Below, in pieces: positions 44,908-54,457 of a stretch of DNA of 64,000 nt. The position numbers and the translations under genes are program-made. The first letter of the stretch is position 1; each line of letters begins with the position of its first letter. The stretch lies in NCBI RefSeq assembly GCF_045635475.1, contig NZ_JBJGXI010000023.1, forward strand, positions 14,997-78,996, in the 5' to 3' direction. Below the pieces are notes generated by a model. It saw nothing but the letters and a program-made list of their open reading frames with translations, ran no database searches and was not told the DNA's origin. The stretch comes from JBJGXI01 sp045635475. Lineage in GTDB: Bacteria > Bacillota > Bacilli > Bacillales > Amphibacillaceae.

Positions 44908-45570
44908 ATGTTTGATGTTGAGTTAGCAATCAAAAGCCTACCGTTTTTATTAGGTGGGCTCCCCATGACCATCGCTGTTTCGTTTGTAGCGATGGCTATT
45001 GGTTTAATTTTAGGTTTATTTTTAGCGCTTGGTCGAGGTTCGAACCTGAAGATTATTCGGTGGCCGTCTCGGTTGTATATTTCGTTTATGCGCGGAACAC
45101 CAATACTTGTCTTTTTATTTATTCTTTACTACGCGCTACCTGAGGTTAAGATTGAATTAACTGCTTATGTTGCTGCTACGCTAGGATTTGGATTGAATAG
45201 TGCCGCTTATATTGCAGAAATAAATCGTGCTTCGTTAAGTAGTGTCCCTTATGGACAATGGGAGTCGGCTAAAGCACTTGGGCTTTCTTACTGGAAGACG
45301 CTTTATCAAGTTATTTTGCCACAGGCGACTCGTATTGCACTACCACCATTAACAAATGTGTTCTTGGATATTGTAAAGGCAACTAGTTTAGCAGCGGTTA
45401 TCACTGTACCTGAGCTATTTCAAAAAGCGCAGATTGTCGGTGGAAGAACGTATGATATGATGACGATGTATTTTTTAGTTGCGCTTATTTACTGGCCATT
45501 GTGCGTCCTTATTGCTCACTTTCAAGAACGTTTGGAAAAACATTTTAGCCGATACTTATACAGCCGATAA
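44908..45570 (+). CDS. Amino-acid ABC transporter permease
   Basis: 220 residues with about five helices. The EAA loop is ESAKALGLSYWKTLYQVILPQA (in the family form EAA...G........LP), typical of HisM/GlnP permeases. RBS AGAGGTG. The usual third gene, an ATP-binding subunit, is absent: a ribokinase follows. The ATPase must come from elsewhere, be shared, or have been lost. Confidence 0.9.
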   Translation: MFDVELAIKSLPFLLGGLPMTIAVSFVAMAIGLILGLFLALGRGSNLKIIRWPSRLYISFMRGTPILVFLFILYYALPEVKIELTAYVAATLGFGLNSAAYIAEINRASLSSVPYGQWESAKALGLSYWKTLYQVILPQATRIALPPLTNVFLDIVKATSLAAVITVPELFQKAQIVGGRTYDMMTMYFLVALIYWPLCVLIAHFQERLEKHFSRYLYSR

Positions 45571-45623
45571 CATACCGGCATATGGTAAAATAAGCTTATT
45601 CAGATGTGCGGAAGGAGCTTCTT

Positions 45624-46541
45624 ATGAGCAAAAAAATAGTCGTGATTGGCAGTTTGAACATGGATATTGTTATCTCTGCGAACAGACCTCCGAAGATCGG
45701 CGAAACCATGTTCGGAGATAATGTTACGTATCTTTCTGGTGGAAAAGGAGCAAATCAAGCTGTTGCTGTTCAAAAGTTAGGTGGCAATATTGATATGATC
45801 GGTGTAGTTGGTGATGATGTTTTTGGAAAAACGATTCTGGACAAGTTGAATAGCTATGGATTACATACAACGTACATCAAGCAACAAACTGGTGTAGCTA
45901 CTGGGATTGCAAACATTGTCCATTTACCAGAGGATAATAGCATTATTGTGATTCCGGGTGCAAACGCGCATTGCAGTGAGGAGCTAGTAGCAGAAATGGA
46001 ATCTGTGATTGCCGAGGCGGACGTGCTGTTGCTTCAACTTGAGATTCCTCAAGAAGCTGTTTTTAGTGCCTTGAAAATTGCGAAAAAACATCACGTCACA
46101 ACGATTGTAAATCCAGCCCCAGCCAAGGAGCTTTCAAGCGAATTTTTATCATTAGTAGATTTTATAACGCCTAATCAAACAGAGCTAGAGTCAATCTTAG
46201 GTGTTACGATTGAATCAACGCATGATTTGGAGCAAGCTTTTAATAAGTGGAATGCAACGTACCAAAGTCATTTAATTGTAACATTAGGAGCTGAAGGCGT
46301 AGCAATTTGGCAGGATGAAAAAGTGAAAGTAATACCTGCTAAACGACTCGGAGATGTGGTAGATACGACTGGAGCAGGTGATTCTTTTAATGCAGCGTTA
46401 GCTTATGGAATTGCTGAAGCGTGGCCGATGGAAAAAACAATTCAGTTCGCGACAACTGTTGCTGGTCTTGCTGTTACTATGTTTGGTGCACAAGAAGGCA
46501 TGCCTACTTATCAAGAAGTACTTGCTGTAATCGATTTATAA
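45624..46541 (+). CDS. rbsK: Ribokinase
   Basis: PfkB-type sugar kinase, 305 residues from ATG 45624 behind GGAAGGAG. SLNMDIVISANRPPKIGET at the N-terminus, substrate motif GGKGANQAVAV, NPAPAKEL, PNQTELE and catalytic/anion-hole DTTGAGDSFNAAL. Phosphorylates ribose for entry into the pentose phosphate pathway. No rbs transporter or mutarotase gene is near, so it stands outside a normal ribose operon. Confidence 0.9.
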   Translation: MSKKIVVIGSLNMDIVISANRPPKIGETMFGDNVTYLSGGKGANQAVAVQKLGGNIDMIGVVGDDVFGKTILDKLNSYGLHTTYIKQQTGVATGIANIVHLPEDNSIIVIPGANAHCSEELVAEMESVIAEADVLLLQLEIPQEAVFSALKIAKKHHVTTIVNPAPAKELSSEFLSLVDFITPNQTELESILGVTIESTHDLEQAFNKWNATYQSHLIVTLGAEGVAIWQDEKVKVIPAKRLGDVVDTTGAGDSFNAALAYGIAEAWPMEKTIQFATTVAGLAVTMFGAQEGMPTYQEVLAVIDL

Positions 46542-46542
46542 T

Positions 46543-46595
46543 AAAAAAGAAGCTCGAGCGTTTACGATGTAAGCGTGACTCGAGCTTCTTTTTTT
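46543..46595 (+). terminator. rbsK terminator
   Basis: Long stem AAAAAAGAAGCTCGAG / CTCGAGCTTCTTTTTT with a 20-base loop and T-run. Confidence 0.88.
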
Positions 46596-46611
46596 ACAAG
46601 ATAAGAAAGTT

Positions 46612-46822
46612 TAAAATTTGTACATGTCTAGCTCCAAGCGCCAGAAACTAGGCGACTTCACTAATCGCCCTACGATAAGTCATCATCGATTCAGGTTTTA
46701 TGGAAGGTCGACTAAAGGCGGACTTGTCGTCCAACGTCGACATACCCCCTATGCGGGGGCATGATTCCTTTATCTCAGCCGATTCGCTCCAGTCGCTACG
46801 TTTCTAAGCGGCGCTCTGCGCT
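46612..46822. repeat. Type III palindromic repeat, copy 2
   Basis: About 210 bp, reverse orientation to copy 1, with an additional about 80-bp segment in the middle (TCGACTAAAGGCGG...CCCCCTATGCGGGGG). It runs into the 3' end of the MFS gene on the reverse strand and supplies its last codons and stop. Confidence 0.8.
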
Positions 46823-47965
46823 TTTCTTAAACGATATCGATACTAACACAATAGATAATAAGAAGATAAGGACGTAAAAAAGTGATGCTTGCGGGAACCA
46901 ATCGATAAACAAGCCACCGAAATAAGGTCCGAGCATGCTACCAATACTAAATGCAATTCCACACATGATGTTGCCAGCAGGTAACAACGCTTTAGGAAGC
47001 AGATCGCTCATATAAGAGATACCTAGTGAATACAGAGAACCGACAAACATCCCAGCGATCGAAAAGCTAACAAATAACCAAACAACGCTAGCCTCCATTT
47101 GTGAAGCTAGCATAAAGTTTAAAATCCCTACCGACAGCACGATCATCAATAGATTCTTGCGACCGAGCTTGTCGCTGAGTATCCCTAGAGGTATTTGTGT
47201 TAACAGGCTTGCAGCTGAAAAGCAAGGAATAATGATCGATAACAGTGCAACATCATGACCAATTCGCAAACCGTAAATAGGAAAGATCCCATGCAAAGTA
47301 GATTCTAAAATTCCATAAGCAAATGGTGCTAATAGGGCTACCCAAGCAATCTTCCACGTTTGCACAAAACGCCGGAATGATGACGTTGATACGGTTTGTA
47401 CATCCTCATCTGTTTGCACCCATTCATTTCGCACAAACAACATACCCGACCATACGATCAAGCTAAGAGCAGCTGAAACAATAAAAGGAAGGCTTTGATG
47501 GACTTCCAACAATCTAGACATTAATGGCCCAAGAGAAAAGCCAAGACTGAAAAATAGTCCGTAAAAGGCAATATCGCGTCCGCGTCTATGTGCAGGTGCC
47601 GTTGAGGTAATCCATGTTTGTGTACCGAAATGAAGCATATGGTCACCTATTCCGATTAACAATCGTAAAACAAACCAAAACCATAAAGCCTGCCAAACTG
47701 GAAATAAAGCGAGTGACGTGATAACTAATAAACCACCGCCAAGAATAATTGGCTTATAACCTAATTTCTGTAATGGCTTTTCCATAAATGGTGATGCAAC
47801 CAATACACCTATGTATAATCCCGTCGCATGCAGCCCATTTACTGCTGAGGAGACTCCGCTTTGCTCAAGTATGATGGCTAGTAAAGGTAAAAGCATGCCT
47901 TGTGAGAATCCGGAAATCATAACTAACGATATTAATACCCAAAATCTTGCTCGTGATGATAACAT
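46796..47965 (-). CDS. MFS transporter (YfkF-like position)
   Basis: 389 residues with 12 predicted helices. The loop motifs are GYKPIILGGG and DKLGRKNLL (second MFS loop), plus a central cytoplasmic loop at about 190-215. The last eight residues (SAERRLET) are encoded by the type III repeat. By gene order near YfkD/YfkC it may match B. subtilis YfkF. Drug or sugar efflux is possible; substrate unknown. Confidence 0.82.
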   Translation of the reverse strand: MLSSRARFWVLISLVMISGFSQGMLLPLLAIILEQSGVSSAVNGLHATGLYIGVLVASPFMEKPLQKLGYKPIILGGGLLVITSLALFPVWQALWFWFVLRLLIGIGDHMLHFGTQTWITSTAPAHRRGRDIAFYGLFFSLGFSLGPLMSRLLEVHQSLPFIVSAALSLIVWSGMLFVRNEWVQTDEDVQTVSTSSFRRFVQTWKIAWVALLAPFAYGILESTLHGIFPIYGLRIGHDVALLSIIIPCFSAASLLTQIPLGILSDKLGRKNLLMIVLSVGILNFMLASQMEASVVWLFVSFSIAGMFVGSLYSLGISYMSDLLPKALLPAGNIMCGIAFSIGSMLGPYFGGLFIDWFPQASLFYVLIFLLSIVLVSISFKKSAERRLET

Positions 47966-48112
47966 CTACGAAACTCCTCTCCGAAAAACATGCATTATCA
48001 CTTTAATATGTAGCTTTCGAAAGGTCAATGAATATACTTGGAGCAGAAAATATGTGTTATTCATTTCATAAACGGGTAACATACCTATAGATGTTTATGG
48101 GAGGTTTTAATA

Positions 48113-48505
48113 GTGAAGCTTTTTTTGAAAGAACAAGGGATGCGGATAGACTTACCATATGGTGAATTAGATGTTTCTGGCAATGAAGAGTATGGTTTTC
48201 GTCCCTTTCAGTTGATGGTTGCCTCAATTGCTGGCTGTAGTGCATCTGTTTATCGCAAAATATTGGACAAACAGAAAATTGATTATGAAGATTTAATTAT
48301 TAATGCTGAGGTTGAACGAAATGAGATGGAAGCGAATCGAATTGAAAGCATTCATTTAGAGTTCGTAGTGAAAGGCAGATACTTAGATGAGGGAAAACTA
48401 TACAAAAATTTAGAGGTAGCACGAAAGAATTGCTCGATGATTAGATCTGTGGAAAATAGTATTAATATTAAAGAAAGCCTTGAATGCATCGAGATAAATA
48501 GCTAA
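48113..48505 (+). CDS. OsmC/YhfA-like peroxiredoxin-type protein
   Basis: 130 residues from GTG 48113 (GGGAGG upstream). FRPFQLMVASIAGCSASVYRKIL holds the first conserved Cys and ARKNCSMIRSV the second, at the usual spacing of the OsmC family. Members reduce organic hydroperoxides; YhfA types are less characterised. Confidence 0.82.
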   Translation: MKLFLKEQGMRIDLPYGELDVSGNEEYGFRPFQLMVASIAGCSASVYRKILDKQKIDYEDLIINAEVERNEMEANRIESIHLEFVVKGRYLDEGKLYKNLEVARKNCSMIRSVENSINIKESLECIEINS

Positions 48506-48509
48506 AATA

Positions 48510-48550
48510 GAGGAGCCTTATTTCTTAATGGAATAAGAGCTTCTTTTTTT
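48510..48550 (+). terminator. Terminator after OsmC gene
   Basis: Imperfect stem GGAGCCTTATT / AATAAGAGCTTC followed by TTTTTTT. Confidence 0.65.
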
Positions 48551-48564
48551 GCAAAATAAGCAAG

Positions 48565-48736
48565 TATAAAATTTGTACATGTGTCTAGCTCCGAGAGCCC
48601 AGCAACTAGCGAGACTTCCCTCACCTCCGTACGATAAGTCAACATCGACTCCCTTCGGATCGTCGTGTTTCCTTTATCTCCTACGGCTCAGTCCAGTCCG
48701 TACGTTGCTAAACGGGCGCTCTGCGCTTTTCTTATG
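48565..48736. repeat. Type III palindromic repeat, copy 3
   Basis: More diverged copy (GTCTAGCTCCGAGAGCCCAG ... CGGGCGCTCTGCGCTTTTCT) between the OsmC and YczE genes. Confidence 0.7.
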
Positions 48737-48750
48737 TAAAGGAGGCATCT

Positions 48751-49383
48751 ATGAGAAATATAGCAGTAAGAATTTTGTTTTATTTAATAGGTATATGTAT
48801 TATGACTTTCGGTGCTTCCTTAACGATTAAAGCTGACCTTGGCGCAGGAGCGTGGGATGCGGTTAACGTTGCATTATCCGAGATGTCAGGTCTTACAGTC
48901 GGTAATTGGGTAATCATAATTGGAATCTTTCTTATGTTTACGAATGCAATGATTGCCAACATGCGCCCGGATTATCTAGCATTAATAACAATTTTTATCA
49001 TTGGTTTTGTTATAGATTTTTGGTTGTTGATCGTTATGGCTGATTGGCATTTTGAACAGCTGCTCGTACAAGCAACAATGCTGATTATTGGAGTATTTAT
49101 ACTTGGCTTTGGTGTTTCGCTATACTTACAGCCTAGCCTGTTCATTAATCCGATTGATGGCTTTATGGTTGCTCTACACAAAAGATTTGGAATGAGCCTG
49201 TTAAAGGCAAAATCGATTACTGAAGGACTCGCTGTGCTAATCGGATTTCTGCTTGGTGGCCCTGTAGGTATCGGAACACTCTTGATACTTCTTTTCATAG
49301 GACCAGCGATTCAATTCTTTGAACCAATATCTAAGAAAATGCTAACTTTATTACAAAGTGAGAATGAAGTAATCCAACATTAA
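48751..49383 (+). CDS. YczE/YitT-type membrane protein
   Basis: 210 residues with five hydrophobic helices (about 8-30, 50-70, 78-98, 108-130, 165-190). FGASLTIKADLGAGAWDAVNVALS and INPIDGFMVAL are typical of the YczE/YyaS family. RBS AAAGGAGG. B. subtilis YczE is needed for surfactin production; here the role is unknown. Confidence 0.82.
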   Translation: MRNIAVRILFYLIGICIMTFGASLTIKADLGAGAWDAVNVALSEMSGLTVGNWVIIIGIFLMFTNAMIANMRPDYLALITIFIIGFVIDFWLLIVMADWHFEQLLVQATMLIIGVFILGFGVSLYLQPSLFINPIDGFMVALHKRFGMSLLKAKSITEGLAVLIGFLLGGPVGIGTLLILLFIGPAIQFFEPISKKMLTLLQSENEVIQH

Positions 49384-49441
49384 GTGCATAACATTCATGC
49401 GTTCTGAAAATACTATCCCAAAAAGGAAAGGAATGGGTCGC

Positions 49442-50245
49442 ATGAAACAAGTTATCGCGCTAGTCATCGCTGTTTTACTTATTGGTATGGCTCCTTTTGC
49501 AGCATTTGCAAAAGAAGAAGAACCAAAGCAGAAAGACGGTAAAGACAATGAAATTCCTAGTCATGTATTAAATATATCAAAACAAAATACGTATCCTAAT
49601 TCAACGAAAGACGAAGTAATTCTAGAGCCAAGTGAATTAGTCGAAGAATTAATCGAAAATGCTGATATGGAAATAGAAAACCCAGATTTAATCAAGCTGT
49701 TAAATGAAACTTCTATAAAGCCTTCCCCGATTGCTTTTGGTTATCGAGGGATGATTTATATGGGGCATTGGCCATTAAATTACAAATCAAATGAAACGAG
49801 TATTAATTGGGAATACCAAGAAATTAATACGAATCAAACGAACAATATCGGTGGTAATACGCAAAAAACAATGCATTACAATCAAGAGGAAGAGAAGCAT
49901 GTCAAAGGTGGGTTAACAACTAAAATTGACAAACCTGATGACATTAAAAAGATGATGTTGTTAAATGCAAAGGAACAGACAGATCTGCCATTGTCATTTC
50001 ACACGGTTGTTGGTAAAGGAACAAAGCTTGATAACTCTTACGCTGTTCCTACGAAAAAGGTAGGATATCTTCATTCTTATGCACCAGCTGTGAATGAAAA
50101 AGGGCAAGTCACATTTGGAGAAGTCTATTTACAATTAAAAGGTTCAAAAAAGAGTATTGTTGTCAAAAATGTAACCAAGCAAGGAATAGGTGCATGGATC
50201 CCAATTCAAGACCATGTTTCGTTTTCCTTCCAGCTTAAACAATAA
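49442..50245 (+). CDS. yfkD: YfkD-like secreted protein
   Basis: 267 residues with a cleavable signal (VIALVIAVLLIGMAPFAAFA then KEEE). ISKQNTYPNSTKDEVILEPS, GYRGMIYMGHWPLNYKS and the NIGGNTQKTMHYNQ block match my recollection of the YfkD family. Start ATG 49442 (AAAGGA 9 bases upstream); ATG 49433 is an alternative. Exported; function unknown. Followed by the YfkC gene, as in Bacillus. Confidence 0.8.
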   Translation: MKQVIALVIAVLLIGMAPFAAFAKEEEPKQKDGKDNEIPSHVLNISKQNTYPNSTKDEVILEPSELVEELIENADMEIENPDLIKLLNETSIKPSPIAFGYRGMIYMGHWPLNYKSNETSINWEYQEINTNQTNNIGGNTQKTMHYNQEEEKHVKGGLTTKIDKPDDIKKMMLLNAKEQTDLPLSFHTVVGKGTKLDNSYAVPTKKVGYLHSYAPAVNEKGQVTFGEVYLQLKGSKKSIVVKNVTKQGIGAWIPIQDHVSFSFQLKQ

Positions 50246-50254
50246 TAATGGATA

Positions 50255-50282
50255 AAAGGCTGTCATCGAGATGACAGCCTTT
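50255..50282 (+). terminator. Terminator after yfkD
   Basis: Perfect 12-bp stem AAAGGCTGTCAT / ATGACAGCCTTT, 4-base loop. Confidence 0.85.
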
Positions 50283-50341
50283 GGTTTTGTAAATATAGTG
50301 CATTGACACACGTTCAGTTCCGAGCGTCTTCGTTTTTTCTA

Positions 50342-51196
50342 TTACTCCGACCGCATTTCAACACGCTGTTCAGCCATTTGAATGTTATTTTCAAACAATG
50401 CTTCAGCAATGATTCGACGGGTTTCCTTTGCTGCTGTAAAATATTCCGCATCATTACAAAGCCCTGATACCGTATACTTATAGCCGCGATATTGATCATT
50501 TAAAGAAGACATACCATATAATGTAAACGGCTCGACGGGCGCCCCGGTAATATCCTTTTTTAAATAGGTATGTAATTCTATATTAAGACGCTCACAAACC
50601 TCCTCAAGTAAGGAAAACATCTTCTTCGGATCTTCATAAAAGCTCGTTGTAACATGTTCTAAGACTCGCATTTTTTCCATGTTATAATTCTCAATTGCAG
50701 TTACTTTCCCGTTACTTATCGTCAACAATACACCAGACCATTGACGGATTTTTAAAAACCGTAAACCAATATCTTCTACAGTTCCAGAATACGTATTGTT
50801 TACTTTCACCCAATCGCCCTGTTGTAATTGTTTCTCGTAAAGAAGAAAAACCCCTGCGAAAAGATCTGTAATTAAGCTTTGTGCTCCAAAACCAACGACG
50901 ATACCTATAATACCGGCACCGGCTAGGATACTACCCAACTCCACATCAAAGGTGATGTTAATAAAGTAGAAAAGAAATGCAAAGGTAACCACATATCTGA
51001 TTAACGAATTTAACATCAATTCTAGGGTCCGTTCTTTCTTTTCTTCAATAAAATCGGTTCGTTTAAAAAAGGAATGAATGATTTTTCTTGAAATAATTAG
51101 GAATAATATCGCTAAGATTGCGGCTATCGTGAGCTTTGTGGCTGAATGCTCCCAGATTGTTTTTAAAAGCTCGTTACTCATTGAAAAGTCCATCAT
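50342..51196 (-). CDS. yfkC: MscS-type mechanosensitive channel (YfkC)
   Basis: 284 residues. Three N-terminal helices (about 14-34, 62-82, 88-112) ending in the pore helix region GSILAGAGIIGIVVGFGAQSLITDLFAG, then the beta domain (LYEKQLQQGDWVKV) and a C-terminal cytoplasmic part. This is the small-conductance MscS fold that releases solutes on hypo-osmotic shock. RBS GGAGG. Order next to yfkD supports the name. Confidence 0.88.
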   Translation of the reverse strand: MMDFSMSNELLKTIWEHSATKLTIAAILAILFLIISRKIIHSFFKRTDFIEEKKERTLELMLNSLIRYVVTFAFLFYFINITFDVELGSILAGAGIIGIVVGFGAQSLITDLFAGVFLLYEKQLQQGDWVKVNNTYSGTVEDIGLRFLKIRQWSGVLLTISNGKVTAIENYNMEKMRVLEHVTTSFYEDPKKMFSLLEEVCERLNIELHTYLKKDITGAPVEPFTLYGMSSLNDQYRGYKYTVSGLCNDAEYFTAAKETRRIIAEALFENNIQMAEQRVEMRSE

Positions 51197-51315
51197 AATA
51201 CCTCCGAGTTTGCAATTATGTATATTATAGCATGTCCTAGATGTGAAGGATGTGATTCTGCTTTGAATAAAAACAAAGCAATCAAGGAAAAATAAATAAA
51301 AAAAGTGGGGGACTG

Positions 51316-52110
51316 ATGATGAAAAGAGTAAGTTGGTTAATGGTTGTGATATTAGGTATATGCTTAACTGTCATGCCAATGAATACAGATGCTGCCAGCT
51401 ATGGTTGGGGCTATAAAAAAGGAACAAATCATGAACCACCAGAGGTAGGAAAATATGCGAACATACTTGAAAAATATGGCGGTTACTACCTTGATAAATC
51501 AGGAGACAAAGTCATATATCTCACCTTCGATAATGGCTATGAACAAGGATATACAGGTGATATTTTAAATGTTTTAAATGAATATCAAATCCCAGCAACC
51601 TTCTTTGTGACAGGTCACTATGTAGAAAGTAGCGAAGAGCTTGTAAAACGGATGGTAAAGGATGGTCATATTGTCGGCAACCATACGTATTATCATCCGG
51701 ATTTAACAACCATTTCAAAAGAAGAAATGAAGAAAGAATTGGATAAGTTAGAAAAAGCAGTTGCTAATATTACATCTCAGAAATCAATGAAATATGTACG
51801 TCCCCCAAAAGGCGCCTTTAGTGATCAATCGTTACAGTGGCTGAATGAATTTGGCTATATCCCTATGTTTTGGTCGTTGGCCTTTGTCGATTGGAACATA
51901 AATGATCAAAAGGGTTGGCAAAAAAGTTATAATTCCGTGATTCAACAAATCCACCCTGGAGCAGTAATTCTTTTACACACTGTCTCGAAGGATAATGCAG
52001 ATGCGTTAGAGCATTTGATTACAGACCTCAGAAAGCAAGGCTATACGTTTAAAAGCTTAGATGATTTAGTTTTGAAAGACATATTACCACCATCCATATT
52101 TGGAATGTAA
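51316..52110 (+). CDS. pdaA: Peptidoglycan N-acetylmuramic acid deacetylase (cortex)
   Basis: 264 residues with signal peptide (MVVILGICLTVMPMNTDA). NodB-fold deacetylase: VIYLTFDNGYEQGYT (motif 1, Asp ligands), GNHTYYHP (H-x3-H zinc ligands), YVRPPKGAFSD and ILLHTV. This is the length and motif set of PdaA, which makes muramic-delta-lactam in spore cortex. In Bacillus it is SigG-controlled; upstream TGAATA could be a -35 but a matching -10 is unclear. Confidence 0.92.
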   Translation: MMKRVSWLMVVILGICLTVMPMNTDAASYGWGYKKGTNHEPPEVGKYANILEKYGGYYLDKSGDKVIYLTFDNGYEQGYTGDILNVLNEYQIPATFFVTGHYVESSEELVKRMVKDGHIVGNHTYYHPDLTTISKEEMKKELDKLEKAVANITSQKSMKYVRPPKGAFSDQSLQWLNEFGYIPMFWSLAFVDWNINDQKGWQKSYNSVIQQIHPGAVILLHTVSKDNADALEHLITDLRKQGYTFKSLDDLVLKDILPPSIFGM

Positions 52111-52120
52111 ATGATGTAAG

Positions 52121-52153
52121 AAAAAACCCGTAAAATTATTTCACGGGTTTTTT
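52121..52153. terminator. Bidirectional terminator pdaA / ppk1
   Basis: 11-bp stem AAAAAACCCGT / ACGGGTTTTTT with an 11-base loop between convergent genes. Confidence 0.85.
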
Positions 52154-52154
52154 C

Positions 52155-54257
52155 TTACTCCTCATCCTCTAAAACGCGATTGGCCATATTATATAACACC
52201 ATTTGACTATTGACTATTTCGGCGTTAGGGGATACCGCTACATAATGATACGTCCCATCACTGAATTGTTCACGTGCTTTTACATTATCCTTTAATGTAA
52301 TCGCCAAGATTTTGTGGATTCGCATTTTAATATTGCGCTGATAAATTGGAAACATCAGTTCGACGCGTTTAACCATATTTCTTGTCATTAAGTCAGCAGA
52401 AGAAAGGTAGACCCGATCTTCGCCATTATGGTGGAAGTAATAAATGCGACTATGTTCAAGAAAGCGACCAACGATACTTAAGACGCGTACATTATCACTA
52501 ACACCGGGAACTCCTGGTCTAAGGCAGCAGATCCCACGTACGATTAAATCGACTTTCACACCAGCTTGTGATGCCTCATAAAATTTTTTGATTAACGGTT
52601 TATCGGTAAGGGAGTTCATTTTGGCAATAATTCTGCCATTTTTATATTGCTTGTGGATGTCAATTTCTTGATCGATATGGTGAATAAAATCGTCTCGAAT
52701 TTCAAATGGAGCCATCGATATATGGTTGAACTTTGGCTTTTCTGTGTATCCGCTCAAGTAATTGAAGAAGTTGGTGGCGTCAGTTCCGAATTCAGGATCA
52801 CTTGTAAAAAGTCCCATATCCGTGTAAATCTCTGCCGTTTGATCGTTATAATTGCCAGTGCTAAGATGAACGAACTGCTCCACTGTTTCTCCACGTTTGC
52901 GCACGACTAACGTGATTTTACTGTGCGTTTTTAAGTAATTCATTCCGTAGATAACGTGACAGCCAACCTTTTCAAGTTCTTTCGCCCAGTGCACATTCTT
53001 CTCTTCATCAAATCGTGCCTTCAGTTCAACTAGAACAGTTACTTGCTTTCCTTTTTCTGCAGCTCTTAATAATGCTGCAATTATTGGAGAGTCACCGCTT
53101 ACTCGATATAAGGTTTGTTTGATTGCAAGTACATCCGGATCGTCTGCAGCACTGGAAATAAACTCAACAACCGGCTGAAAAGACTCATACGGATGGTGTA
53201 GAAAGATATCACGTTCTTTGGCTGCCTCAAAGATGTTTTCCTGAAAATCCAAATCAATCGGAGGCTGTGGAATAAGTGTCTGGTAAACGAGATCCTCTTT
53301 AACTGCAGCTAAGTTTTTATAAAACTGAAATAAATAGGTTAAGTCAAGCGGCCCGTTTACGATATACAGATCACCTTTGTGAATTTCAAGTACCTGAAGT
53401 AAAAAATTCACGATTGTCTGATCATACTTGTCTTCACGTACCTCTAGGCGAACTGCAGAACCCCATTTACGTTTTTTTAATTCTTTTTCAATTTCCTTTA
53501 GAAGGTCTCTTGCACCCTCTTCGTGAATGGTCATATCCGCATTTCTAGTTATTCGAAATTCCGTAATCGATTTTACCTTATAGCCTTTGAAAAATTTATG
53601 AATAAAATGACTGATGATATCCTCTAATAGAACGTAATGAATTTGATAATGATTAATCCGCACATAACGGTCTAACAAGGCCGGTACTTGTACAATAGCT
53701 GTCTTCGTATCGATCACACTAGAGTCAGACATGTCTTCAAGTACAACAGCTAAATTGATCGATTTATTCAATAACATCGGAAATGGTCGATAAGCGTCAA
53801 TCGCCATCGGTGTTAATACAGGAAAAATTTGTTCATCGAAATATTCTTCTAGCTGTTCTAGTTGTTGAAAATCCAAATCATCCAATGATACAGTAGCAAT
53901 ATGTTCATTTTCTAGAAGCGGGATTAGCTTATGATAGGTTTGATATTGCTGATCAACGAGCTTATGGTTGAAATCAGAAATTCGGGCCAGTTGTTGTTTA
54001 GGTGTTAGACCCGCTTTATTTTCAGGTTTATTAAACCCGGCTTTCATTTGATCGGTTAGACCGGCAACGCGTACCATGAAGAATTCATCCAAGTTCGAAC
54101 TAAAGATCGCCAAAAACTTCATGCGTTCTAATAAAGGATTATAGGTATCTTGTGCTTCTTCCAATACGCGTTGGTTAAAGGCTAACCAGCTTAACTCACG
54201 ATTATTGTAATACAATGGATTGTCTAATGAATTTATTTCCGTAACGAAGCTCGACAC
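52155..54257 (-). CDS. ppk1: Polyphosphate kinase 1
   Basis: Polymerises the gamma-phosphate of ATP into polyphosphate and reverses it. 700 residues from GTG 54257, 8 bases after AAAGGA; ATG 54266 sits on the site itself. RELSWLAFNQRVLEEA and SSNLDEFFMVRVAGL at the N-terminus, FLHHPYESFQPVVEF, LKTHSKI(T)LVVR with the phosphorylated-His region, and NGRIIAKMNSLTDK. Downstream of ppx on the same strand, about 200 bp apart. Confidence 0.94.
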   Translation of the reverse strand: MSSFVTEINSLDNPLYYNNRELSWLAFNQRVLEEAQDTYNPLLERMKFLAIFSSNLDEFFMVRVAGLTDQMKAGFNKPENKAGLTPKQQLARISDFNHKLVDQQYQTYHKLIPLLENEHIATVSLDDLDFQQLEQLEEYFDEQIFPVLTPMAIDAYRPFPMLLNKSINLAVVLEDMSDSSVIDTKTAIVQVPALLDRYVRINHYQIHYVLLEDIISHFIHKFFKGYKVKSITEFRITRNADMTIHEEGARDLLKEIEKELKKRKWGSAVRLEVREDKYDQTIVNFLLQVLEIHKGDLYIVNGPLDLTYLFQFYKNLAAVKEDLVYQTLIPQPPIDLDFQENIFEAAKERDIFLHHPYESFQPVVEFISSAADDPDVLAIKQTLYRVSGDSPIIAALLRAAEKGKQVTVLVELKARFDEEKNVHWAKELEKVGCHVIYGMNYLKTHSKITLVVRKRGETVEQFVHLSTGNYNDQTAEIYTDMGLFTSDPEFGTDATNFFNYLSGYTEKPKFNHISMAPFEIRDDFIHHIDQEIDIHKQYKNGRIIAKMNSLTDKPLIKKFYEASQAGVKVDLIVRGICCLRPGVPGVSDNVRVLSIVGRFLEHSRIYYFHHNGEDRVYLSSADLMTRNMVKRVELMFPIYQRNIKMRIHKILAITLKDNVKAREQFSDGTYHYVAVSPNAEIVNSQMVLYNMANRVLEDEE

Positions 54258-54457
54258 TATTATCATCCTTTGTTAATAGTAACTCATTTTTACTATACAA
54301 CATAAGAGGCTCATGATATATTAAGAATTTGTAAAATTTTATAAAATTTCTAATCAATTATAATACCGTCATGTCTTGATTCATATGCGACAGTTCGAGT
54401 GGTTAGATAAACTCTAGCCTATAGTGCAAATCATAATAGTAGGCAAATGAAATTGAC

